A program made the translations under genes and the position numbers. 64,000 nt of DNA from positions 136,160,738 through 136,224,737 of the forward strand of contig OY821520.1 in NCBI GenBank assembly GCA_963682025.1, given 5' to 3'. This DNA is from Cordilura impudica. Taxonomy: Eukaryota; Arthropoda; Insecta; Diptera; Scathophagidae. This document shows, piece after piece, positions 11,449 to 24,255 of this stretch. Positions within the stretch are counted from its first letter, which is position 1, and the number at the start of each line of letters is the position of its first letter. Below the pieces are notes generated by a model. It was not told the origin of the DNA and did not search any database. It saw nothing but the letters and a program-made list of their open reading frames with translations.

Positions 11449-13081
11449 CCAAATTGTGCGAAATTTTTTTTCCATTTTTCTTTGTTTTCATGTACCTTTA
11501 AATTCGATTCGCGATGAAATTTTCAAATTCTGAGTATGCGGATTTCGATTTTTATTATGGCAAAACTGATGGGAATTCATTGGCAGCACAGCGTATGTAT
11601 GCTGAAGCTTTCCCATAAAGAGATGTTCCCCACCACACCGTCTTCAACAGTACGTTTGATCGCCTTCATGAGACAGGTTGCGTTAATAAATGCAGAACAT
11701 GGGGGGCTTTCAGCTGAATGCAGAAGAAACTGTTTTGGTAGCTGTGTTGCAAGACCCAACAACAAGTGTAAGAAAAATAGCCAAAACAAAGGAAATACCA
11801 CAATCTCAGGTGTTTAGAATTTTAAAACATCACAAGCTCCATCCGTATCACTACACACCGGTACAATCGTTGCACGAAGGTGATTGTAAAAAGCGAATTG
11901 AGTCTTGTACGTTAATGTTGTCGAAAGATACAAAAAATTAAAATTTTTTTAAAAAAATTCTATGGACGGATGAATCCATATTCAACGGAGAAGGTGTCAC
12001 AAATTTTCATAATGTACATTTTAACGCGCAAGAAAATCCGCACAAAAAACTGCAAACAAAGCACCAAAACCGTTGTAGTCTCAATGTTTGGGCAGGTCTC
12101 ATCGGAAATTGGGCTATAGGCCCCTTTTTCTTACCAGATCGGTTAAATGCAACATTGCACATGGAGTTCCTCAAAAACGAAGACGCTCTCGATAATTTGC
12201 CATTAGCAACATTAGCCGGAATTACCTTTCAACAAGACGGTTGTCCCGTACACTCTAGCATTGTAGTCAAGAACTTTTTAAATAGTAGTTTTGGTACAAA
12301 TTGGATTGGACGCAATGAACCAATCAAATGGCCACCGAGGTCTACGGATCTAACACCGCACAGTGGACCGTTTGACGAGAAAGCGGTCAAAAATCTATAA
12401 CTTTTGATTGGATTTTAATTTTGATATGCGTTTTTTTTTTGTTTGGTAGGTGAGACTTTAGCCTTTAAGTTTTGCTATAAAACGTAATTCTCTATCGAAA
12501 ATAAAAAAAAGTTACGGAGGGTTTAAAATACATTTTCATTTGTAGTTGAATTTTAGTACAAAAGTGAAGTGTTAAAAGGTAAAAAAGGTTTTTTTTTTTA
12601 ATATAATGACTTATTTTTTCAGTTAATTTTACAACTAATACTTTTGAACAATTTTTTAAGTTAATTTTTTCTGGAAAGGCCAAACTTTGGCCTCCCTCAA
12701 CTTTTTAGTCCTAATGTGCACAAGGGCCAAAGGTTGTTTTTTTTTTTTTATAGATCCCGAGTTAACATATAATTTAGTAAGCAGCGAACGTAAAAGTTAC
12801 CTTATATTGGTTCAAGATAGAGAAGTTTCAATGAAAAACTCGTATGTTTTTGCTTTAGTTAAATTTTTTTTTTATTGTCTTTTTAAATATTTCTATATCA
12901 ATTTTTATGGTAAATTTATGAAATATAACAATTTTTATTGTAAATTTACAAAATATATAAATTTTCAAATCAAGAAAATTTTTAACTATATAAAAAAAAA
13001 GTGTAACTTATTGTTAGTGTAATGAAAAAGTACTTTAAATCAACCAATTTTAGTAAAAATTTCTTCTAAATACCCTTGATT

Positions 13082-16000
13082 TTAATTTTCTAGAAGTTGT
13101 TTAGCTTCTTCGTCTAATTCAATAGAGGTAGTTTTCCATTTTTGACGAATGTTGGACATATATGGATCTGAAGTGCACAACAAAATAGTGATAAGGTCTT
13201 CATTAGTACAACATCTGGACATTTTCCTTGTGTTGTGCTCGCGAAAGAATCTGTAGTCGTTGTTCCTTTTTTCTTGCGCTTCTTCAGATAGATCTCCTAT
13301 TGGTAGCATATTGTTTTGAATTATTTGTTCTCCATGGTAAAAAATTTTATGAACTGTGGATGGTATATATCTCCAAGAGTATTTTTCATTATAAAGTATA
13401 GCTGGTTTATTGGCGTACTCTCCAAATTTTTTTGCATTTATCTTTCTGCTGCATGCTAGAACTTGTAATATGATTTTGAATCGTCTTATTATTTCATGAT
13501 CTACACCTGTGATAGATGCTGCAGTTTCCGGATCGGAAAAAAATCTCTTTGCCGTATTTCCGTCATTTGTGTTTCCTTCCCCTTGTTTTGGTTGGTCGAT
13601 TACGAGGTCGATTAGCTGTAGATATTTTTGTTGAATTTGTTTTTTTTTTGCTTTCTTTTTTCTTCATTTTCTTTGTTTTTTCTCACTGTTTCACCTAACG
13701 GACCAAATTCCAAATCATAACCCAATTTAAGAATATGCTCCATGAAACGTATTCTAGCATGAGGAGGGGACATTCCAAATTCGTAGGCTTCCCTAAAACT
13801 ATCGTCTTCTGGTGGGGGTTGGCTTAATTGACTTGATGTCTTTTGGCATATAATGCAGCTTGACGTTGACTTTGTTCCAGTTAAAGCTTTTGCAACTTTT
13901 CCATCAATCATTGTGAGACACATTTTAAAATGTACTTCAATGTTTTGGTCATCAAATTTAAATATTACTGGTTGAAGTTCCTTAATTTGATCTTTTATTT
14001 TTTGAACTTCTTCAGTTATGACATTCCCTTTTTGAATGCAGATTTTATTGGTCTGCAATACTTTGTTGAGGAAGGAATTTCATTTTTCCATATATCAATT
14101 TCTGTTGATCTACTAGTTGACGGCTCCAAGACGCTATACCTTTCTGTTAAGCGCAATGGAACGAAAGATACCATAAATAAATTAGCATCTGACGAATTTT
14201 CGGCATTAAATTGCTTGTATTGTTTCTGACCAGAGGAGCCATCACATCCCAGTTTAGAAATTAAAGTAATGCTGCCATTATCAATTTTTTTTTTAATGAT
14301 CAGTATCAAACGTATTTATCAATCGTTCTGCAGTATGTTCAATGAGATCTTGCAATTTTATTTCTGCTGATAGCAGATTGTGAAGTTAAGCATTCTTTTT
14401 TGGCAGAAACTAAATCTCGATACTCTGGAAAAATCCCACAATTATTTTCATTGGTTCGCTTCCGCAATTCCTTATATTGATTTTTGGTCAATTTCAAATC
14501 CAAAAATAGGGCGAACGCTTCTTCCGGCGTAAATTTCTTATCTTCAGTTGGTGTAGGAATGCTTTTCAAAATCCTCTTTGTGCGCCTTGGGCTCGCTTCT
14601 ACTATTTTTTCAATTATTTCAATTTTTTTAAATGGTGCGTGGTAGAGAAGAAGAAAGCATATATTTCAAAAATTCATAATTGCACTGTATTCTTAATCGG
14701 ACCGGTTTCTGGCATTTCAGCCTTCATCAGCGATTTATTGAACATTGTGATAATTGTTATGTTTTAATTGAATAGGTTGTTTCTATATGAAAATTTTTTC
14801 TACTTAGGGCGGCCGTGAGGTTTTGAACCGTGAACTTCACATACACTCGTACTTGCACTTTTTGGTCAGCGCTTTAACACACTCACCTAAAGTCAGGCCT
14901 ACGAGCAGTATGGTTAGTTTTCAGTTTTCGTACCATACAGCTTTACTTTGTATTAATTTCAGAAGATACAACTCTGTCCAAACAAACAATCGTTATTTTT
15001 GAATTTTGAATATTTTTTTGCATTTATACTTCTAATTTCCACTATTCTCAGTTTTCGTAAGAGTTGTCATATGTGATGTACCGTTTTTGTACATACCTAC
15101 ATATGCACTTTACATATATTTGAGATGACGCTGTGAAGCGAAGAAAATTTTTTGTTTTGTTAGATTTATAGTCATTTTTCAGACATATTGCAATTACTAC
15201 TGTAATTAATATGCAATTTTTTTTGATTTTGTTTAAATGGTGCGTGGTAGAGAAGAAGAAAGCATATATTTCAAAAATTCATAACTGCACTGTATTCTTA
15301 ATTATTAAGAATTAAGAATACAGTTAATTATTAAGAATACAGTGCAGTTATGAATTTTTGAAATATATGCTTTCTTCTTCTCTACCACGCACCATTTAAA
15401 CAAAATCAAAAAAAATTGCATATTAATTACAGTAGTAATTGCAATATGTCTGAAAAATGACTATAAATCTAACAAAACAAAAAATTTTCTTCGCTTCACA
15501 GCGTCATCTCAAATATATGTAAAGTGCATATGTAGGTATGTACAAAAACGGTACATCACATATGACAACTCTTACGAAAACTGAGAATAGTGGAAATTAG
15601 AAGTATAAATGCAAAAAAATATTCAAAATTCAAAAATAACGATTGTTTGTTTGGACAGAGTTGTATCTTCTGAAATTAATACAAAGTAAAGCTGTATGGT
15701 ACGAAAACTGAAAACTAACCATACTGCTCGTAGGCCTGACTTTAGGTGAGTGTGTTAAAGCGCTGACCAAAAAGTGCAAGTACGAGTGTATGTGAAGTTC
15801 ACGGTTCAAAACCTCACGGCCGCCCTAAGTAGAAAAAATTTTCATATAGAAACAACCTATTCAATTAAAACAGAACAATTATCACAATGTTCAATAAATC
15901 GCTGATGAAGGCTGAAATGCCAGTAACCGGTCCGATTAAGAATACAGTGCAGTTATGAATTTTTGAAATATATGCTTTCTTCTTCTCTACCACGCACCAT

Positions 16001-16584
16001 TTAAACAAAATCAAAAAAAATTGCATATTAATTACAGTAGTAATTGCAATATGTCTGAAAAATGACTATAAATCTAACAAAACAAAAAATTTCAATTTTA
16101 TTTTTTTTATTTTGGGTTGGTTGAATTTGGTGCAAAAATGAATCCTTAATAATTCTTTGAGAAATTTCTTCATTGATATTCTCCAGTTGGCGCCTTCGAG
16201 ATCTTTCACTACATCCGTCAATTGGTTTTGCTGGTCGACCATTCTTCCACTTTCGTTGGCAATTGTAGATGCACTCTCAAAAATAAGTTCCTTTATTAAC
16301 CAGTCTTGGTAACGTTTGTACATCTTTGCCGTGCTATGAGAGCACTCAATGTACCGTCTCTTCAAATTCGATGCAAAATTAGTAAATTTTCCTTTGTGCA
16401 TTTCAATGTCTTCTAGGTTACAATTCTTAAAGAAGTCGTTGCTCACTATGTGCAAAATTGCATCTTCTACATCATTTCGTTGAAAATAAATATCTGCCAG
16501 ATGTCTGTAACAGTACTTAGCCATTGCAGAAATTGTAATGAATAATAATTGTGGAAACATTATTATAAATACTCTTTCTTGCAA
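13082..16584 (-). pseudogene. Transib transposase (copy A), broken
   Basis: Read on the minus strand in pieces: 16584-16100 (N-terminal region), then, after the foldback insert, 14616-13082. Recognisable core blocks in order are FTPEEAFALF (near 14540), the first catalytic Asp in CDGSSGQKQY (near 14240), PSSTKYCRPIK, and the second apparent catalytic Asp in LTMIDGKVAKAL followed by CIICQ (near 13900-13840). Then come HARIRFMEHIL, GNTNDGNTAKRFF, the IPSTVHKIFYHGE block, and the C-terminal SEEAQEKRNNDYRFF...NTRKMSR block with the conserved Glu. This Asp-Asp-Glu layout is that of Transib and the RAG1 core. At least three frameshifts (near 16100, 14380, 14050) plus the FB2 insertion make it inactive. 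All three catalytic positions still look intact. Confidence 0.87.
14627..16089. mobile_element. Foldback element FB2
   Basis: Same repeat unit as FB1. A direct arm (14627-15302) and an inverted arm (about 15328-16089) flank a short centre built from 'attattaagaat' pieces. An exact 10-bp TSD TTTCAATTTT flanks it (14617-14626 and 16090-16099). It interrupts the Transib A transposase gene. The left end starts inside the unit (AAATGGTGCGTGG), while the right end is the inverse of the FB1 terminus (...TCTAACAAAACAAAAAA). Confidence 0.88.
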
Positions 16585-16599
16585 TTATGTACAATAAAA

Positions 16600-17653
16600 A
16601 TTTGTATCTTTTATTACCACGTTTAGAAGCATAAAAAACTCACACCCTAACCCCTTTTAAAAGGTGAAGCATACCTGCTCATATCTTAAAGGGCTATGCC
16701 GCAATAGTTTTTTTTTACCATTTACCTGTTATTTAAATTGTTTCCAATTTTTCAGGTATTTAAACTATATAACTCTAATTCAGACTATTAATGTTTTTGA
16801 AAGATACCTATGTAAATGTACCTGTAACAATTAAGCGCATTATATCTCAACCCTTTTGTATAAGTATATAACAACTCCTGACAACTCTAACGACATGCAA
16901 AAAAATACACCGCGGTGCACCGGTACGACCAACTTTTGTATTCATTACACTCAGACGGACGGACGGACATCGTTTAATCGACTCAGAAAGTGTTTTTGAG
17001 TCGATCCTTCTAATAAAAGATGGACAAAGGTCCAATATTTTTGGCAGTTACAAACATCACCTCAAACTTAATATATCCTAACCACATAGTGGACAACTTT
17101 TGTATTCATAAATTTTGCAGAAAATATCTAACCTTGGGTCAGAAAAATCGTTCTGGTGCACACGGGCGGCAACTGGCGGATGTATAATGGGATATAGCAG
17201 TATAGGGGAGGGTTTGGACTATAGAAGAGTGCAAGATCTTTTCTGACTGCTTTTGACTGGTAGGAGTTAAGCTCTATTAAGTAGGAGATTTTCGGAAAAT
17301 TTGGACTTTTTAAAAAAAAATTTTTTTTTTAAATTTCGGAATAACTCATTGATTTTACATTTTTAACGTTAATATCATGGAAGCCAAAAAATTATGCAAA
17401 ATTTATTTATTTCTTTTATATCAAAAAAGTTACAGTCATTCAAATATAAAAATTTACAAAGAAATTTTTAATTTTAGCAAAATACTGAGAAAGCCCATTT
17501 TCGAAGACCCTGTTCGCTGTGATATAGTTGAGATAGAGTCGCAATTTTTTGGCTCCCGAGGTTTACTAGTATTTACTTTCAAATGAATAACATAACTTTA
17601 AAATCGGTAACAAAAAAAAAAAATGATTTTTGGCCGCCTTCTCAAAATATGGT
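16600..17653. other. 5' non-coding part of Transib A with a family R fragment
   Basis: Between the transposase start and the right terminus of Transib A. It includes a minus-oriented fragment of HINE-like family R at about 16900-17095 (cagacggacggacgg minisatellite, 'gactcagaaagtg', 'ggcagttacaaac', 'ctaaccacatagtgg'). The stretch 17457-17653 is shared with 56480-56680, another Transib end fragment. No gene is seen. Confidence 0.6.
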
Positions 17654-18065
17654 CCACTGTGCACCGTTAGATTTTTATTTTTGGGGTCGGGCAAAAGAGT
17701 TCCGTTACAATGAAGAAGTTTCATGCAATCAACTTAAACGCAAAATAAACGAGGCCTTTCAAACCATTCAGGAAGAAATAACGTTGGATGTTACTACCGT
17801 TGAAATTAGGCGACGATATGTACAATGCACCAAAAAAAAAAATAAAGAAAAATTTTTTTTAACAATTAATTCAAAGAAAATTTATTTAAAAATTGAAAGT
17901 TGTTTTTGAAATTTAAGAAATGCATTCACAAATGCATTTATCTTTGAGATTCAATAACTCGAAGACGGTAGGGGTTAGAACAGTGGTTCTAGATGAAAAA
18001 ATATTCAAATTGATCCAAGCTATCACGCATTTAATTTTTTCGGAAAGTTTTCGGAACACCCTGTA

Positions 18066-19110
18066 TATAAAATTCATTCTCTGTTTGTTTGTTTGACCGG
18101 TATACAAATTTTTATTTTTCAACAGATTTCTCTGGAATTTGGTACACATGATCTCTGTACTCCGGGAAAGGTCGTCGTATCTTTCGTAACGGTCACACCC
18201 ACTGTTACGCCCATTTTTTTTATACAATTCATTTGTTTTTTTTGGCATATTTGTTCGCTATACAAATTTTTATTTTTCAACTGATTTCTCTGAAATTTGG
18301 TACACACGATCTCTCTACTCCTGGGAAGGTCGTCATATCCTTCGTACCGGTCACGCCTACTGTTACGCCTACTTTTCGTATACAATTCATTTTCTTTTTT
18401 TTTTGGTACATTTGTTCGCTACGCAATGTTTTTTCAACGGATTTCTCTGAAATTTGCTACGCACGATCTCTATATTCCAGGGAGGTTCCCATGTGATTCT
18501 TTCCGGCCACGCCTACTTTTACGCCCACTTTTTATACAAAATTAGTTTTCTGTTTTTTGGTATATTTGTTCACTATAGAAACCTTTATTTTTCAAGGGGT
18601 GTCTCTAAAATTTGGTACATATGATCTCTATACTCCTGGAAAGGTCACCATATGCTTCTTATAGGCCACGCCTACTTTGTGCTCACTACTGTGTATATAA
18701 AATTTATCTTTTTCCTTTTATTTGTTTCTTTGTTTGATTGCTTTACAAACTTTTATTTTTCAATAGCTTTCTCTGAAATTTGGGAAACGTGATCTCTCTA
18801 CTCCAGCAAAGGTCGCATTATAATCTTTCTTGCTACGCTTACCTTTACGCCCACATTTTTATAAAATTTGTTTTTTGTTTTTTGTTTTTTGGTATATTTG
18901 ATCGTTATAGTAATTTTTATCTTTCAACGGTTTTCTCCGACATTTAGTACATATTCCAGGGAAGGTCGCCATATGATTTTTACCGACCACGCCTTCTTTT
19001 ACGCCCACTTTTCATATAGAATTCTTTTCTTGTTGGGTGGTATATATCTTCCCTATACAAGCTTGTATTTTTCAACGGATTTCTCTGAAATTTGGTTTAC
19101 ACTGGAATAA
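18066..19110. repeat. Tandem array, ~158-bp unit, about seven copies
   Basis: The block TTTCAAC..ATTTCTCTGAAATTTGGTAC recurs near 18116, 18274, 18430, 18589, 18755, 18919 and 19069 (spacing 150-166 bp). Each copy is followed by a 'ctc(t/g)actcc.ggaaaggtcg' block and an 'acgcc(t/c)act...acgccca' block. Copies are about 75-90% alike by eye. Long open frames across the array arise from the repetition and are not treated as genes. The array starts right after the Tc1/mariner-like terminus. Confidence 0.85.
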
Positions 19111-21413
19111 CTTCACGGTGCACAAATCCCCAAATTTAAAAAAGGTCCACAAAAGAAATGAACAAATTCCCCATTTTTTAAAAACGAAATAAAAAATTAA
19201 CTTACTCCCCAAATTCATTCTTAAATTTTTACATATTTTTATTTAATGAATTTTGTTAAATATTTATTTTAGTGAAAATTTGCATGCTGCTCTCAATATA
19301 CATCCTACAATAAACGCATTTAAAATGAGCATTCTTTTCAATAGCATCATTTCGGTGCGCGGAAGCTACACGCTCGCGGAACACAGCTTAGCTAGAATAT
19401 CGGAATGATCCGAAAAATATATTTTGACAATTAAAATAAGCTGACGACAACTGCGTGGCAGCATAGGTGTGGCTGCCAAACGCGCGGAAGCGGCTAGCGG
19501 ATGCGGACGCGACGCGCTCGCGGAACACAGCTCAGTCAAAAGTCTTATGATGAATTGTATCTACGTTTGTGTAATAATTACAATATATATACTATAAGCA
19601 GTTGCTTAAAACAAATTTGCGGCACAATTTTAAACGTCGCATTAGTTTTTCATTTTTGAAACTTTTTTGAATTTGACTTCTCTTCTCAATTATCATCACT
19701 TATTGAATGAAGTAATTCAATTTTTAAAAGTTCTGATTCCTTTAATTTGCAAACGATTCCGTTAAATTTGATTTTTACAAATAAACTTAAAAAAAAACTT
19801 AAACCCGTTTCGCAGCTTATTTTAGAAGCATTTTTACAGCAGCATCTTATAAAAAAACTTATAATTTACTGCCCATACAAATTTTTGGGTAGAAAGATCA
19901 TTTTATTGGGGAATTTGTTCATAGGGGACTAAGTACTCAGCGCCTGGTAAGCATAGTGAACCATTTTTCAAGTCAAATGCCTTTTTATCCCGGGCGAGAA
20001 CAGTTAAAAACAGCTAGTATAACTATAATAACCAAAATCTGGATTAATTCTATTAAAACAAGCAAATTTCACTTCAATTCGGCTGAAACTTCTTAAAAAT
20101 TCGAAATTAAATCTGCAACAAAACCCGCCACTACCACCAAAAAAAATCATTTTGTATGATTAAAAGATTTTGTAGCCGTAACGTGCCACCAACTTAGATC
20201 AGCCTATCCCTAAAATCCTATTGTTTTACACTGTAGGTGCAATGACATATCACAGATGAGTGTAAAGGTCAAAAGTTATCTTCTCCAAACATATATTTGC
20301 TTCGAAACTAATAAACAACTCCAAACGTCTAAAAGAAGCTACAATTAATTTGATGTAACTTACTCATCTTTTCGTAGGGATTTCAGCTCTTTGAAAAAAA
20401 ATTGTTTTCTACTTTCCGTAGTATGGAAGTTTAAATTTGAAAGGGAAAAAATCAGATATGACAATCTCTTTGTACGTCAGGGCAGGTTAATGCAAAATCC
20501 AAAATTTTTGCACCACAATTCTGTTCTTTAATGATGGAAATTGACCATTACACATTATGTATTGCCCACGAAATATTATTTATTTACGGGTTGTTCGGAA
20601 GCAGTTCTGAATGCATAAAATTACTTTAATTAAAGATAGCATTCAATATAGCTTTGTTTTTTGATCGACTTTAACGATTTCTTGGCTTCGTTTCATTTGG
20701 GTGCTGGCATTTTGATATTTGTCGTAATGACTAATCCATTACACAATACTTCTTATTTACATTTCGTAATTAAATTAATTGCAATATCTTAACGTGGGAC
20801 ACTTCAAATGCTGAATTTCCTGTACTTTTTTGAGTAAATATATACGGGATTTTATCTGGTATTTGTAACTACAAAAGCTTCTTATATCATTACAAAATTT
20901 CTATTGTAATTTTCGAATAATTGGTTTGTTGTAAGCGATCTGGATGCCGCAACATTAATTCGCTTTTCATGGATACTAACAAGGAAGGTCTCGTGGAAGG
21001 TACCCTCACATCGCGATGAAACTTAGATATGTTATAGAACCTGACAAAATAAGTGAACTGTTTTGTTTTAAAACCGTTATTTCTATTGGGGGATTAAAAT
21101 AGGTACCAACAATGGCCGTTTTTTTCCTTTCATAGAGATTATCATATTTGCTGCAAGAAAGCCATTAACAAATCGGCCATCATCTGAAAGGTCCTTTCAT
21201 TGGAATATCAGATGTGCACAATCATGCCTAAATGCTAGTGCTTTTAGCAAAACTCTAAACTCCTTGAAGGTAGATACGAATTTTAAATCAAGGCTCACAT
21301 ACATGAACCGTAGTGGCTAGAACGAATTAGCCCATTTAAGCCGATATTTGCCGAAGTGACTTGGTGTACTTGATGGTGGCAACCCTGTGTTTAAAATATG
21401 GGCAATGTGATTA
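19111..21413. other. Unassigned intergenic sequence
   Basis: No gene recognised. Two features stand out. A less AT-rich patch at 19355-19545 carries CGCTCGCGGAACACAGCT twice (19371-19388 and 19515-19532). The blocks 'gaacaaattcccca' (19161) and 'tggggaatttgttc' (19907-19920) are inverted relative to each other, suggesting an undetermined ~800-bp inverted-repeat element. Confidence 0.4.
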
Positions 21414-21490
21414 TCAGTAAATACAAAGACAATATATAATTGAAGGGTTAATGTATCAGTAAATATAAAGAAAATATATAATTGAAGGGC
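21414..21490. repeat. 42-bp direct duplication
   Basis: Two near-identical units each contain 'tatcagtaaata(c/t)aaag' followed by 'aatatataattgaaggg', immediately outside and into the Penelope-like terminus. Only two copies. Confidence 0.7.
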
Positions 21491-23797
21491 GAATATAGTT
21501 CGTCTTAAGGTCATCGGTTGTTAAAGGGTTCTCATTGTTATAAGAACATTTTGTTAAAAATAAATAAAAACAAGTTTTTTTAATTTTTAAACAATATTTA
21601 TAATAATATTCTTTTTCAATATATTTCTATCGACTTTGTCGATCATCATCAGGGGTTATCGGATAAATAACGATAAAGATAAAAACACAAATAATTTTGA
21701 ATTGATCAAGAACAAAAAACATTAAAAAACATTTAAAAATTACATATACTTAAAAACAAATTTTTAATTTGCTTGAGTTACAACTTCTTTTTACACAGTG
21801 TAATTATCAACTAACTTTTATTTTAATCATTTGTGTTTGTCAACCGTATGTCTGTAGATCTTAGCGACGTTTTCCGTATCTCTCATATAATTAAGAGCTT
21901 TGGCTTGGGAACGTTCATTATGTGAAGCATTTCCAGCGTAAGTCCTTTCTTATAATTATTTTTCTCTTGTAAAATTTTTGTGGAATCAAAGTTTGGTTTA
22001 TGGTTGTTTATTGAACAATGGGCAGCGAGTGCGGTTTTTTGCTCTATTGGTCTGTTAATTGCTTTTAAATCCGATCGATGTGAGGATAATCTAGTTTTTA
22101 GTTTAGTTTTGTTGTACCAACATAAACTTTGTTGCATGTTTCTTTTTCATTACCGTCACAAATAATTTATATAAGATTATATTTATCATCTTTTTCTACT
22201 TTTGTTTCGGTTTTGCTAAATAATTTTCCACTTGTATTGCTTGTTTTAAATGATAACTCGTATTTATCGCGATTGTAAATGTTGGTATTCTTTATTCTCT
22301 CAGACAACCCCGGTATACATGTTGTTGATTTATATATTTTTGTTGGATTTGGTTTTCTGAAAATCCTATTTTTAAATTTTACATGTTCGATTAGATCTTA
22401 AATATTTTTCTTGAGAAATTCGTTTTTGCGCAATGTATCTTCGATAATAATAATGTTGTCCTTATAAAAGTTGTTGCCGTACTTATTATAAAACTCCGAG
22501 GATGTTTCGAAAAAAAATTAATCAATCTTGCCGAAGATGCAGTTTACTGATGCCAATTTATCTTAAGGGTCTGTCCGGTTCTAATAACTACAGAGCTTAA
22601 ATATGGTAGTTGGCCATCTACCTCTTGTTCCTTCGTAAACTGAATACATCGGTTGTAAGAGTTTATCACTCTTAGGGTTTCGTTGACTGTGCCCTTTTTA
22701 TAATGGTTAAAATCCTGTATTTTGGTTCCACTAACTCCATTGAAGAATCTAGTAGCTGTTCCATAACTATATCAGCAATTATTGGCGAAGCTGGTGACCT
22801 CATATGTAATCCCTTCCGTTGCTCATATATATACTTTTCATATTTAAAATATCTTGTATCTTTAATGCAAAAAGTTAAAATTTCCATAAAAGGGACTTTT
22901 GGTATTTTGGTATAATTTTGTAAAATGTCCCATTTTCCCTCAATAATTTTTAGCGCCAAGTTTACTGTTCTCGATTTAAATTGAACTGCATCATTGACAT
23001 TGTATTTAGAAGCTTTAGTTAGATTTTTCAATATATTTACCATATAAATCATAAGCCAGGGAATTAATGGAAGAACAATTCGGACGTAGTGGTGTATCAT
23101 TTTTATGTATTTTTGCTAATCCATATATACGGGGTGCTAAATTGGTTTTATTACTTAATTATTAATTTATCTTTAGACTCAATTATTTTCATATTAAAAA
23201 GTTTTTCTACCAGTGAATTGTTATTATTTTGTAAAACTGTGATCAGATCATTTGTTAGCATTTTATAGGTGCACATATCACTTACTATTGTTCTCATTTT
23301 ACTTTCTTATTCGTTTTCGGTCATTACCACTGTTTTATTACCTTTATCCGCGTTAAGAATTAATAAATCTTTATTCTTTGCCAAAAACCGCTTTGACGTT
23401 TCCATTGTGTCTAATGTGAATTTGTCGATTATTTGAATAAATTTTCACCAAAAAAAAAAAAAAAAAAAAAAAAATGAAAAATCGCCTAAAAAATTCCATA
23501 CAAAATTGGGTTAAATTTCATAAGAAAAAACACCCAAATTTATTGGGTTTTTTTCGTTATTTTTGGGCTTAATATCGCTTAATAAAATTGGGTAATTTTT
23601 CATTACGAAAAATCACCAAAAATTAATATATGAAAAATGGCCCAAAATTGTTCCATTTGGAGTTTTCAGACAACTGTTGGTACTTCATGTTGATTACTTT
23701 GATGAAAAGGTAAGTACGTCTTTATCCATAAATGAGAAGGATTAGTGTTGTTTGGTTGTAAATACTTTGGACATAAAATATATGTACAGAAGTAAAC

Positions 23798-24178
23798 TGA
23801 AAATTAAAAATTTTTTAAAAAAATTGCGCGATTTTTGGACAAAATAAAAAATTTATTGGGGAAAAAGCGCATAAAGAAATTTAAAAACAAAAACTAAAAA
23901 TTAAAAATTTTTTAAAAAAATTGCGCGATTTTTGGACAAAATAAAAAATTTTTCGGGGGAAAAAGCGCATAAAGAAATTTAAAAACAAAAACTAAAAATG
24001 ATTTTTCTTAATATTTTTCGCTTGCGGCGCTTTGGACAATATTTAAAATTTTTCGGGGAAAAAGCGCATAAAGAAATTTAAAAACAGAGACTAAAAATGA
24101 AAAATTTTTAAAAAAAATCGCGCGATTTTAGTAAAAAAAAATTTCCCTGCGGCGCTTTGGTCAAAAGCAAAAACTAAG
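23798..24178. repeat. ~97-bp tandem repeat, four copies
   Basis: Each unit contains 'ttgcgcgatttttggacaaa' or a decayed version, 'ttcgggg(g)aaaaagcgc' and 'ataaagaaatttaaaaac'. The first two units are nearly identical; the last two are diverged and carry a 'gcggcgctttgg' variant. It sits in the MULE 5' subterminal region, where such tandem repeats are common. Confidence 0.8.
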
Positions 24179-24255
24179 AGTATAAAATTTTTACAAAAAT
24201 TCTCCGATTCTCATTCTATGCAATAGAAATAAAATGAATCAATATATCTAACAAA

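Larger units (their letters stand above)
12359..17661 (-). mobile_element. Transib element A (RAG1-related superfamily)
   Basis: Left end CACAGTGGACCG at 12359 and right end inverse ...GGTCCACTGTG at 17661, flanked by an exact 5-bp TSD CACCG (12354-12358 and 17662-17666). Five-base GC-rich TSDs and CACWRTG-type ends are hallmarks of Transib. The element encodes a minus-strand transposase (16584-13082) and is itself split by foldback element FB2 (14627-16089). Without FB2 it is about 3.8 kb. The insertion broke the Tc1/mariner-like gene between the Pro and Leu-Asp codons of its third catalytic block. Confidence 0.92.
11514..17909 (+). pseudogene. Tc1/mariner-like transposase gene, split by a Transib element
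   Basis: Two exon-like parts, 11514-12358 and 17662-17909, encode one transposase of the IS630-Tc1-mariner group. The start is ATG 11514 (reads MKFSNSEYADF). An N-terminal helix-turn-helix region with 'TSVRKIAKTKEIPQSQVFRIL' character follows. Catalytic blocks are WTDES (first Asp, near 11963-11974), QQDGCPVH (second Asp, near 12230) and the WPPRSTDLTP|LD block whose last Asp is encoded just past the insertion. Damage: a stop inside the N-terminal region (after AEAFP), a frameshift near 11690-11700, a TAA at 11939-11941, and the Transib insertion. Removing the insert with one TSD copy restores the frame exactly. A terminal repeat GGAACACCCTGTA lies at 18053-18065; the left end was not found. 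Confidence 0.85.

Noticed and set aside
18093..18545. Overlapping open frames on both strands
   Set aside because: They lie within the ~158-bp tandem array and reflect unit periodicity; there is no start context or domain.
19115..19935. Possible Transib-type element from CACGGTG near 19114 to CATAGTG near 19955
   Set aside because: Only short inverted blocks match and the ends do not pair; there is no TSD.
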